Assembly (NCBI GenBank): GCA_004335635.1
Contig: QAXH01005445.1
Span: 1-10,177, forward strand
Direction: 5' to 3'
From: Chloromonas sp. AAM2
Taxonomy: Eukaryota; Chlorophyta; Chlorophyceae; Chlamydomonadales; Chlamydomonadaceae
Length of the DNA stretch: 10,177 nt
Shown: positions 1 to 6,660 of the stretch, piece after piece
Numbering within the stretch: position 1 is the first letter of the stretch
How the letters are laid out: each line of letters opens with the position of its first letter
Translations under genes and position numbers: made by a program
Notes under the pieces: model-generated
Told to the model about the DNA's origin: nothing
The model's input: the letters and a program-made list of their open reading frames with translations, nothing else
The model's database searches: none

Positions 1-523
1 TGCTGCTTAGGCTGCTGCTGCACAGGCGCAATCCCACCGCCATGCAGCCACACTGCAGCAGCTGAGTCATCGGCCCATGCCTTGAGTTAGGGCTGTTGCT
101 GCTTAGGCTGCTGCTGCACAGGCGAGACCCCACCGCCATGCAGCCACACTGCAGCAGCTGAGTCATCGGCCCATGCCTTGAGTTTGCGTTGTTGCTGCTT
201 AGGCTGCTGCTGCACAGGCGAGATCCCACCGCCATGCAGCCACACTGCAGCAGCTGAGTCATGGGCCCATGCCTTGAGTTAGGGCTGCTGCTGCTGAGGC
301 TGCTGCTGCACAGGCGCGACCCCACTGCCATGCAGCCACACTGAAGCAGCTGAGTCATGGGCGCATGCCTTGAGTTAGGGCTGTTGCTGCTTAGGCTGCT
401 GCTGCACAGGCGATACCCCACCGCCGTGCAGCCACTCTGCAGCAGCTGAGTCATCGGCCCATGCCTTGAGTTTGCGTTGTTGCTGCTGAGGCTGCTGCTG
501 CAAAGGCGCGACGCCGCTGCCAT
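1..523. repeat. 96-bp tandem repeat (minisatellite), about 5.4 copies
   Basis: Copies begin at 1, 97, 193, 289, 385 and 481, each with the core TGCTGCTTAGGCTGCTGCTG or a close variant. Spacing is exactly 96 bp throughout, with only scattered substitutions and no indels. The sixth copy loses similarity after about 523. The array starts at or before the window edge. A period of 32 codons with no frame-breaking indels is what selection on a coding repeat would give, but recent expansion would look the same. Confidence 0.95.
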
Positions 524-553
524 GGGAGCTGGGCAGAAGCTGCACTGCAGCAT
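1..553 (-). CDS. Possible repeat protein, partial, runs off left edge
   Basis: Reading the minus strand, one frame is free of stops from 706 down to position 1, and the first ATG in it is at 551-553. The other five frames are all interrupted inside the 96-bp units. The product would be tandem copies of a 32-residue Ser/Cys/Leu-rich unit containing GPMTQLLQCGCMAVGSRLCS. There is no recognisable domain, and composition is simple. It lies downstream of the stop of the large minus-strand gene, so it could be a separate gene, a further exon of that gene, or non-coding 3' sequence that happens to be open. I do not recognise it, and coding status is uncertain. Confidence 0.25.
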   Translation of the reverse strand, partial: MLQCSFCPAPMAAASRLCSSSLSSNNANSRHGPMTQLLQSGCTAVGYRLCSSSLSSNSPNSRHAPMTQLLQCGCMAVGSRLCSSSLSSSSPNSRHGPMTQLLQCGCMAVGSRLCSSSLSSNNANSRHGPMTQLLQCGCMAVGSRLCSSSLSSNSPNSRHGPMTQLLQCGCMAVGLRLCSSSLSS

Positions 554-717
554 TGGTCCCAAGCGTGACGCGGCAGAGACACGAGGGGGGGCCGGCGCTG
601 GCGCAGGTCCTGAAAACGCATCAGGCCTAGAGGACTGCGGGAATTGAAAAAGATACTGCCCGGGAGGCGCACGCGATGGCCAGCTGTGCAAACTTCGAGG
701 CGCTGGCTACTTCCTGC

Positions 718-1386
718 TCAACTGCTGTCTCCAGGCTGCCTGAACCCATCCAAGAAGATCTTGCGAGGCGCTGGCATCGTGGGCCAGGGTGTGAACATCT
801 GACTATATGGGAGCCAGGATGTGCTGTCACTTGTGGGTGAACTCTTAGGCGAGGTCCTCTTTGATGTATTGCCACGCCTATGACGACCACGTCCCTTGTT
901 GGAGGTATTGGGACTGGCTGCTGGGGGATGCGCCTGCCCACGAGCACGTCTCTTGTTGGGGGTACCGGGACTGGCTGCTGGGGGATGCGCCTGCCCACAA
1001 GCACGTCTCTTGTTGGGGGTACCGGGACTGGCTGCTGGGGGATGCGGCTGTCCCTTGTTGCTGGGACTGGCTGCTTGGGAGTGGCTCAGGCATCTGGACT
1101 CAATTGGACCCACGACGTCTCCAATGCGATGCAGTGTGGGGGCCAACGGGCAGGTTTCCATAAAATCCACGTCATCGGCCTTGAACTGGGCGATGAGCTG
1201 CCCGGGGTCTGGGATGATGTAGTTTTCATCAAACTCCTGATGAGCCAAGCAATTGCGTTGCATACGCAAGTAGCGTGCTACCATCTGCCATGGCTCGAGA
1301 TTGGCCTCGTCCTGCAACAGCAAGAGGCAGGACCCGATTGGCCCCATGACTCTGACAAACCTCCACGTGGTAATGCGAAGCTTGTG
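718..1386 (-). CDS. Host gene terminal exon with basic repetitive tail
   Basis: The frame is open from 1512 to TGA 718-720. Two phase-0 starts are possible: after GGCAG at 1387-1388, or after the stronger CTTGCTGTTGCAG at 1312-1313. The first half encodes ordinary globular-type sequence, including ANLEPWQMVARYLRMQRNCL and HQEFDENYIIPDPGQLIAQF. From about 1080 down it becomes a Pro/Ala/Ser/Lys/Arg tail with a 19-residue tandem unit (QAHPPAASPGTPNKRRA), then a Ser/Thr-rich end finishing LDGFRQPGDSS. The tail looks disordered and basic, which would suit nucleic-acid binding or nuclear targeting, though that is inference. The opposite strand is also open across the repeat but has no comparable globular half. 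Confidence 0.6.
   Translation of the reverse strand, partial: HKLRITTWRFVRVMGPIGSCLLLLQDEANLEPWQMVARYLRMQRNCLAHQEFDENYIIPDPGQLIAQFKADDVDFMETCPLAPTLHRIGDVVGPIESRCLSHSQAASPSNKGQPHPPAASPGTPNKRRACGQAHPPAASPGTPNKRRARGQAHPPAASPNTSNKGRGRHRRGNTSKRTSPKSSPTSDSTSWLPYSQMFTPWPTMPAPRKIFLDGFRQPGDSS
890..1080. repeat. 57-bp tandem repeat inside the terminal exon
   Basis: The string GGACTGGCTGCTGGGGGATG starts at 911, 968 and 1025, giving an exact period of 57 bp, with a degenerate fourth occurrence at about 1064 and a decayed copy before 911. On the minus strand this is a 19-residue Pro/Ala/Lys/Arg repeat in the last exon of the host gene. The period is a multiple of three and the frame is kept. Confidence 0.9.
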
Positions 1387-1874
1387 CTGCCATGTTGGAC
1401 TTGCATTCAGCATGCAAGACAAAAGTAAAACCTGCCAAAAATGCATAGTGTGGCAACCATACTTCACTGACCGTATGTATGCAAGCAAGGTGCATCCATT
1501 TGCCTGCAACACGGTGCATGGTTGTTCCTACTTGCCTTTCTGAATGCAGGTGCAGCTTTGCGGTTGTAAGGGGACTGCAGGACCCTTTTGAACCAGATCT
1601 GTGAGGACCAGTTGGCCGCTGCGCCGTGTCATTTCTCCATGTCAGCTGCCAAGTCCTGCACACAACATGGATTGTCGGGTTGAAGGCAGTGCTGAAAACC
1701 ATTGAAGCACCAATGTGAGCATCAACATCAGACGAGAACCATGCAACGGCACTGCTAATACCTTGTTGCTACAGCACGCAAGCTGTGATGCTGATATGGC
1801 CTGCAAGTGAACAACTTCTTGCTATAAATGAGGCGCAACCTCAGCAGGGCTATCTTGCGACTGGGCCATCTTAC
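1387..1874 (-). other. Intron of host gene
   Basis: This is non-coding under the model, between donor 1874 (GTAAGA) and acceptor 1387-1388. A second minus-strand frame is open over 1229-1702 but overlaps the coding frame of the last exon and reads like chance sequence. No other feature was seen. Confidence 0.5.
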
Positions 1875-2051
1875 CCGCAGGTCTTGTTGGAGGCTTAAGA
1901 ATGCTTGTCCTTGCCATCTGCTCTTGCCAGCCTTCACCACCGTGTTAGCCAGCCGCAGCAGCAGCTCTCGTGCTTCCAAGTGTGCGAGGCCGCCGGCTGC
2001 TGGCACAGCCTGCCACATTGAGCCCATCTCCCCATCTGGCTTCACCAGCAG
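1875..2051 (-). CDS. Host gene exon
   Basis: The acceptor is GTGCCATGCAG at 2052-2053 and the donor is CGG followed by GTAAGA at 1874. The exon is 177 nt, phase 0 at both ends, 59 residues. It starts LLVKPDGEMGSMWQAVPAAG and continues AHLEARELLLRLANTVVKAG to LSLQQDLR, mostly helical in character. Neighbouring introns contain small tandem repeats, while this exon does not. Confidence 0.65.
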
Positions 2052-2142
2052 CTGCATGGCACAAAGCATGCATGTAGAGAAGACATGGTCAATGTGATGG
2101 ACAATCGGTCTGTTTCCACTTGTGCACGTCTCAGATTGTACG

Positions 2143-2182
2143 ATGTCCACATGACATGGGCAATGTCCACATGACATGGGCT
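2143..2182. repeat. 20-bp tandem duplication, two copies
   Basis: ATGTCCACATGACATGGGC is repeated at 2143 and 2163, identical except for the last base of the 20-bp unit. It lies in an intron of the host gene. The unit contains the near-palindrome CCACATGACATGG. Confidence 0.95.
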
Positions 2183-2206
2183 CCACTACTGACGATGCTT
2201 GTACAC

Positions 2207-2250
2207 GCGGCATGCTGTCGGTTGTTCCGCGGCATGCTGTGGGTTGTTCC
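2207..2250. repeat. 22-bp tandem duplication, two copies
   Basis: GCGGCATGCTGT followed by GGTTGTTCC occurs at 2207-2228 and 2229-2250 with one mismatch. It lies in the same intron as the 20-bp duplication, 24 bp from it. Confidence 0.95.
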
Positions 2251-2625
2251 GCAAGGCCTGGGTAACACCCTGCCTGACCCAACATCTTGGCTGCAAGGAA
2301 TGCATGTGCATAGACCCAGTTGTTGACCGTCTATCTGCTGCCGCAGATTTTCCTTCCTGGCACACCATGTGTGCTCAAACTCCTGCCGTGGCAAGACAGT
2401 CTGCTTGAGTGAGTCCTGCTTGAACGGCAGACCCAGCCAGCCAGACCCCTCTTATCTTCTGTCCGGTATCTTCTGCCTGTTTGCCCCACCCTCCTCAAAG
2501 TCCTGCCTGTTCTGCCCCTGCCTCGCCGCCTTCCCCCCCGCCCGCCCTGGACTGCAGAACAGATGCAGACCTGATCCTGGGGCTGATCCTCGGAAGATTG
2601 CTTCCCTTGCCAATGTGCAACCCAC

Positions 2626-2859
2626 CTGAATCAGCTCACGGTGCTCTGGCGAACGCAAGCAGCTGTACTGGGACCCTGCAGCCACGGGGCGTACATATGC
2701 CCGTAGCATCTGTACCAGCCCAACGTCCACCAGCTGGCCCAGCTCAACACCAATTGACAGCGAGCTCAGGTTGTACAGGTCCACGCACCTCTCGCGTTGT
2801 AGCACATTCAGGAATACCCCCCAGTCCTCCAGCGCCTGCATCATGCATAGTACAACACG
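2626..2859 (-). CDS. Host gene exon, well-bounded
   Basis: The acceptor is GACAGGCAG at 2860-2861 and the donor is CAG followed by GTGGGT at 2625. The exon is 234 nt, phase 0 at both ends, 78 residues. The product runs RVVLCMMQALEDWGVFLNVL, then an RERCVDLYNLSSLSIGVELG segment, and ends SPEHRELIQ. An acceptor four bases upstream (GACAG, 2864) would be out of phase with the preceding exon, which decides the start. No domain was recognised. Confidence 0.7.
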
Positions 2860-3165
2860 CTGCCTGTCAAAATGATGCAGCGATAGATACCATGCTACTG
2901 GAGACAGCACGTAGCATTTCCAACACAGCTGAGATTAGTTTACATAGTAAAGTTACAGTCATGCCGCGGCAACTGAAGAGAGTTCAGGGGAGGAGTTCAG
3001 ATCCTCTCAGCGGTAACCCTGACTGCTCGCAATGCGAGTATTGAGTCCTGCGTCAAAGCCCAATACCGGTATGTGCGCCAAGCTATGTATCAGCCCTGAC
3101 ATACAGGAGGCCTGGGGCCAAGTCACACTTCACACATGCAATCAGGACAGCAGAGCCAGGCTTAC
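2860..3165 (-). other. Intron of host gene
   Basis: The intron runs from donor GTAAGC at 3165 to acceptor GACAGGCAG ending at 2860. It is 306 nt, with no other feature seen. Confidence 0.6.
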
Positions 3166-3390
3166 CTCCATGAACAATTTGTTCTTGAAATGGCGCAGGA
3201 CAAACTCGCTTATGTCCTCAGGGCAACTGCTCCCAACCCAGTGCTCCGCGAGGTACACCAGCATGGCAGGAGACTTGGCACAGAAGTCATACAGCTTAGC
3301 GCCAACGGTGGCGAGCTTGGGTATGCGGCCCACCAGGTCCTTCCAGCAGCGCTGCATGGCGAACTCGGGAACCTCGGCAGGCACGTTCAG
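3166..3390 (-). CDS. Host gene exon, well-bounded
   Basis: The acceptor is GTGTGGCTGCAG at 3391-3392 and the donor is GAG followed by GTAAGC at 3165. The exon is 225 nt, phase 0 at both ends, 75 residues. It begins LNVPAEVPEFAMQRCWKDLV and continues through KLYDFCAKSPAMLVYLAEHW to RHFKNKLFME. The mix of charged and hydrophobic residues at helical spacing, with little low-complexity sequence, makes it one of the most convincing coding segments here. No family was recognised. Confidence 0.7.
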
Positions 3391-3869
3391 CTGCAGCCAC
3401 ACACAGGAACTCATCAGCAATCGGGTGGCAAGCGACGAGTACCCAAGGACAGCAGCAAGAAGAGCGATCACAGTCGCTTCACATATGAGAGTTCACGGCT
3501 GGCATACAGCACCATCACGCACACAGCCACATGACACGGCGTGTGGCCTGCGAAGAACCATTACAATTTATGGGCGGGGCACAGCGCGCATGTCTCGGTA
3601 AAGCCATGCTAGGGTCCTAACGAGATGCAGTTGCAACAAAGCCAACCTCTGGTCACAATCTTCTTCTTGAGTTGTTTCAGGTGACCAAAGCAGGCCGTGA
3701 AAGCAGGTGGTGAGCTTTGGGGCGTGCCTCCATTATATTTCCAGTGGCACAGGATCAACAGGGCGTGGGGGACGTCTTCAACTCTTGAGGGTTCGCGAAG
3801 ACAATGTCTGGCTGCGTTCCCTGCAGCTAAGTGCACGTATGTGACTACAATGCATGTGAGGTCACCGAC
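3391..3869 (-). other. Intron of host gene
   Basis: The intron runs from the weak donor GTCGGT at 3869 to acceptor CTGCAG ending at 3391, 479 nt. The minus-strand frame of the upstream exon stays open to 3609, so part may be coding if the donor is misplaced. Nothing else was seen. Confidence 0.45.
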
Positions 3870-4051
3870 CTGGGTCTGGCTCAGCAACAGGGACAAGCCA
3901 CCCTTTGGGGTCATGGCAACGTGTATCCAAAAGGTTGCCATGCTGCTGCCAGTGACAGCCACCATGGTGTTGTTTGATGTATCTAGCAGGAGGTTCTTCA
4001 TGAAGTCCCTGGCTTGCGCTGCAGCCGCCATGTCCAAGCTGCCGTCCTGGG
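3870..4051 (-). CDS. Host gene exon
   Basis: The acceptor is CCTTCCCGTAG at 4052-4053, taken in phase 1. The exon ends at CAG with GTCGGT at 3869, a non-consensus donor that nevertheless gives a phase-0 join to the next exon. The product includes DGSLDMAAAAQARDFMKNLL, then LLLDTSNNTMVAVTG and MTPKGGLSLLLSQTQ. Function was not recognised. GTGACC four bases further on is another donor candidate but would break phase with the exon proposed next. Confidence 0.55.
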
Positions 4052-4397
4052 CTACGGGAAGGTACTACGATTGCACCTCATCTGCAATCAACGCAATTGC
4101 ATGCGTCAGTATGGTTGAGTGAGTGAGTAGAAATGAGTGAGAATTGCAGTGAGAGCGTGTGATATGTGCAAGGGCTACTGCGACACGCGGCTGACCACGA
4201 CATTTGAAAACCGGCCACCCCTATCTCAACCCGTCAAACTGACACAGCTGGCAAAAACCTGTGCCCGAACCTGCAACCCGTTGTACTAACACAGCTGGAA
4301 TGACTGCAGATGGCAAAACCCAGTGCCACTGCAGATGGAAAAACCCAGTGCCACTGCAGATGGCGAAACCCAGTGCCAAAGCAGAGGTGAAACCTAC
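4052..4397 (-). other. Intron of host gene containing a minisatellite
   Basis: The intron runs from donor GTAGGT at 4397 to acceptor CCCGTAG ending at 4052, 346 nt. It contains a three-copy 25-bp repeat and a short GAGT run near 4117-4140. Confidence 0.55.
4303..4377. repeat. 25-bp tandem repeat, three copies
   Basis: Units start at 4303, 4328 and 4353. Each reads ACTGCAGATGG, then one or two variable bases, then AAACCCAGTGCC. A decayed fourth partial copy follows. The array is intronic in the host gene model. Confidence 0.95.
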
Positions 4398-4587
4398 CTA
4401 GCGTCACAATCACGTTGGTGCTGATGCCCTGCCAGAAGCCCATGATAGCGCTCTGGAGTACTGCCACCGTGGACACACTCACTGCAGCGCGTGCCTCACT
4501 CCACTGGGCCTGAGCCACGGGCACATTCTGACGTGTAGCCCACCGCATCAGCTCCAGCAGAAGACCTTGCAGCTGTGAGGTGTAGCC
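4398..4587 (-). CDS. Host gene exon, helical segment
   Basis: The acceptor is TTTTACTTCAG at 4588-4589. The donor is CTAG followed by GTAGGT at 4397. The 190-nt exon starts in phase 0 and ends in phase 1. The product includes LQGLLLELMRWATRQNVPVA and VAVLQSAIMGFWQGISTN, both looking like amphipathic helices. Using GTAGGT rather than the weaker GTGATT at 4413 gives NVIVTL-A-QDGSLDMAAAA across the join, a more natural protein than the alternative. Confidence 0.6.
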
Positions 4588-4995
4588 CTGAAGTAAAAGG
4601 AATACAGAGGCGGTCCCATGTTGCGAGACAAATGCTAGGCGTTTTAAGTATGTCTGTGTTACGCTGGTGCTAGGGGCTATATGGAAGGACAGTGTCACAG
4701 TGCCACTGACAGCACGCGTGTCAGCAGCAGATATGTCACTGAACAGGGCTGGATTGACAGCAGCTGTAACAGTACTAGAGCGTACTGGCACTGGAGTGGG
4801 TTAGGTAAAGAAAGAAGCCAAGGCGTTGATCGCTTCCTTTCCATGCGCGGTATACGTGTGATACACACGTAGCTAGGAAACATGCCGATACTGTTGCAGC
4901 AGCTGTACTCACAAGCAACCGGCTGACAAATAACATAGCTCTGACAAACAACATGGCCTATGCAACATGTCGCTAGTGCTATGGTCCACACCCAC
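4588..4995 (-). other. Intron of host gene, possibly with an unfound exon
   Basis: The intron runs from donor GTGGGT at 4995 to acceptor TTACTTCAG ending at 4588, 408 nt. Part of it (4600-4791) is open in the minus-strand frame of the next exon, so an extra exon cannot be excluded, but no good splice pair was seen. Confidence 0.45.
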
Positions 4996-5127
4996 CAGCT
5001 TGGTGGGTATCTTCGACATTGTGAGTTGACACAGCACTGCCTGCTGCGGACCACCTTGAACGCCAAAGGTAGGATGCTGACGCGCCAGCGCTGGTAGAAT
5101 GTGTGTCAAGAGGAAGGTCTTCCCCGT
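4996..5127 (-). CDS. Host gene exon beginning TGKTFLL
   Basis: The acceptor is CTTGCCCTCCAG at 5128-5129 and the donor is CTG followed by GTGGGT at 4995. The exon is 132 nt, phase 0 at both ends, 44 residues. It starts TGKTFLLTHILPALARQHPT, which has the look of the second half of a Walker A motif (GxxGTGKT) followed by its helix, as in PIF1-like or AAA-type ATPases. No GxxG half is encoded at the end of either proposed preceding exon. The ATPase reading is therefore only a possibility. Confidence 0.45.
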
Positions 5128-5320
5128 CTGGAGGGCAAGAGTGTCGTGGCACAAGCAGATCATGCCATCAAGTCAAGTAGTGTCAAGCACTGGTGTCAAG
5201 CACCTGCAGGCTAACTAGGTAGAGTAGCTGCAAGATGATGTAGCTGTATGCAAAGGAAGGTATGATCAACATGAGGCGTGCAAAACGCAGTAGCACGCTG
5301 TTCTCAGCACAGAGGCATAC

Positions 5321-5548
5321 CATTTGGTTCACAGGCATACGCAGCCATGCACACAGAACCCTGACCCAGTCCCTGCACCCTGTAGCTGATGGAGGGAGTG
5401 GTGTGGAGGCAGCAGTCCATGTGCGTGCCTTGTAGGTGACTTGCTGCAACTGCCCGTAGGTGCCTTGGAGGGGGCGAGTGACGGCAACAATTACTTTGCG
5501 GCCCCGAAAGGCCATGCAGCATAGTGCCTCAACAGTGCGTGCCTCCAA
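5321..5548 (-). CDS. Host gene exon, downstream end uncertain
   Basis: A phase-0 start after AAGAG at 5549-5550 joins the previous exon as NGLTK-LEARTVEALC. The following stretch, RGRKVIVAVTRPLQGTYGQL, is convincingly protein-like. The 3' end is not settled: donor GTATGC at 5320 gives 76 codons in phase 0, while donor GTCACC at 5440 gives 36 codons in phase 0. An in-frame TAA just upstream at 5552-5554 rules out the nearby alternative acceptor GCAG at 5556. Confidence 0.5.
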
Positions 5549-5821
5549 CTCTTACCTGCTATGCTTTACAATGATTGAATGTGGTGGATACTCGCAAATA
5601 TGATATCATACAGCAATTTAACACCGCCAGACAGCTGTGCTGTTGCATTGCAACCCATATCGCAAGCGGGATGGTGGCTGACAGGGTGACAGTAATCGTC
5701 CCATGCCTGGTTTGCCTCGAAGCAGACAAAGCTTCTGATATGGGCGTCTAGGCGATGAATGTAGTGAAACTACCCAGGTCTGATTCGAAGGCCAGCTGTC
5801 GGGCAGAAACATTGACCTTAC

Positions 5822-6108
5822 CTTGGTCAGACCGTTCACGAACAGGGGCTTCGCTTGGCCGGTGAATGTGTTGGTTAGCGATTGGCAGGTGTGGCATGCG
5901 TCCAGCCACTGGGTCAGCTCCGTCTGCATGGAACCTTTAGCGTCGATGAAGAAGTCGTGCGTCGCCAATCCTTCTGCACTTGTCTTCTCCAGCTGGAAGT
6001 AGCATGGATCTGTATTGAGTGACGCCTCGGGGCTGACGGTTGCTGCCTCGCTGAGGTTGTAACGGATTGGGCCGCATGGAGCTTCACTTGGTACACCCGC
6101 ACAAGCGT
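5822..6108 (-). CDS. Host gene exon next to the transposon
   Basis: The acceptor is CATTGTTTGCAG at 6109-6110. The donor is AAG followed by GTAAGG at 5821, close to ideal. The 287-nt exon begins in phase 1 and ends in phase 0. Its product includes YFQLEKTSAEGLATHDFFID, a CHTC pair (Cys-x2-Cys) and the end GQAKPLFVNGLTK. No family was recognised. Joined to the previous exon, the split codon reads GAC (Asp). It lies 112 bp from the target-site duplication of the hAT element. Confidence 0.7.
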
Positions 6109-6220
6109 CTGCAAACAATGCCAGGCAACATCCCACATATGCCCACGCCTGCTATGGCAGCTGCTGAGTCATTGCGACCACATGCCGATGCAACTGGCGC
6201 TTGCTCGGCCCTACCAGACC

Positions 6221-6228
6221 CACATGAG
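6221..6228. repeat. Target-site duplication, left copy
   Basis: CACATGAG directly abuts the left inverted repeat and is repeated exactly at the right end (9379-9386). An 8-bp duplication is the hAT-superfamily signature. Confidence 0.97.
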
Positions 6229-6248
6229 TAGGGTTGGCCAAAACCGTA
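6229..6248 (+). repeat. Left terminal inverted repeat, 20 bp
   Basis: TAGGGTTGGCCAAAACCGTA is the exact reverse complement of 9359-9378. The TAGGGTTGG start fits the T/C-A-G-G-G ends common in hAT elements. Confidence 0.97.
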
Positions 6249-6358
6249 GAACCGTATTATACCGTATCCGTAGTACCGTACCATAATACCGTATAATTCG
6301 CGAGCGGCCAAACCGTAGGCCGTATGTCCCATTCCGTATCAACGGACTCAAAACCGTA
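6244..6358 (+). promoter_or_regulatory. Left subterminal CCGTA array
   Basis: CCGTA occurs ten times, starting at 6244, 6252, 6262, 6268, 6276, 6289, 6313, 6320, 6334 and 6354, all in the same orientation. Short subterminal repeats near hAT ends are known transposase-binding sites in Ac and relatives. That role here is inferred. Confidence 0.75.
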
Positions 6359-6484
6359 CAAATCGGCAAAATCGGCGTGTCCGCCGGCCGCGGCGCCAAA
6401 AAACCGAAAACGGGCGGCCGCCGACACTTCACGCGAACAGCAGCGCGAGTCTACTGCGCGTCTAATCGCTGCCATTCTTGCAAC

Positions 6485-6660
6485 ATGGCAAGTGACGACG
6501 AGGAGATAGAGATCAGCATTCCTGCTGCGCCACTACTGGCTGACTTGGAAAAGCAGGCAGTAGCCGCCAATGCAGCCAAGGCAAGCAAGAACGCCCCATA
6601 CTGGAAGTAACTGACCTACGAGGCATGCAAGATAAACGGCGTGGCCAAGCTGATGCTGAG
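6485..6660 (+). CDS. Transposase exon 1 (contains in-frame TAA)
   Basis: The exon starts at ATG 6485 and ends before GTAGAA at 6661, leaving two bases that complete an Arg codon with exon 2. The frame carries TAA at 6608-6610 between YWK and LTYEACKINGVAKLMLR, and the sequence after the stop still looks like the middle of a BED finger. A second donor, GTAACT at 6607, has the same phase and removes the stop together with 18 codons. Confidence 0.65.

Larger units (their letters stand above)
2052..2625 (-). other. Intron of host gene with short tandem duplications
   Basis: This stretch lies between donor 2625 (GTGGGT) and acceptor 2052-2053. It holds two adjacent tandem duplications (listed separately) and a C-rich tract at about 2480-2560 on the plus strand. 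No coding signal was seen. Confidence 0.55.

Noticed and set aside
1..523. CRISPR-like array
   Set aside because: Whole 96-bp units are repeated without unique spacers, so it is a plain minisatellite.
861..1428. Overlapping plus-strand open frames across the 57-bp repeat
   Set aside because: They are Gly/Leu/Cys-rich mirror readings of the repeat, with no ordinary protein sequence outside it. The minus-strand frame has a globular-looking half and phase-compatible splice sites.
2481..3601. Plus-strand frames of 187 and 189 codons
   Set aside because: They overlap minus-strand exons with good splice signals and read as low-complexity or chance sequence.
4397..4413. Donor GTGATT at 4413
   Set aside because: GTAGGT at 4397 is closer to consensus and its phase matches an acceptor at 4052-4053, giving a smoother protein.
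5552..5558. Acceptor GCAG at 5556 for the exon ending near 5321
   Set aside because: It would place an in-frame TAA (5552-5554) at the start of the exon. The acceptor eight bases further avoids it and fits the phase.
6155..6190. Similarity between the left flank of the transposon (GCTGAGTCAT...CATGCC) and the 96-bp repeat unit
   Set aside because: The match is only about 10 continuous bases plus a few scattered ones, so it may be chance.
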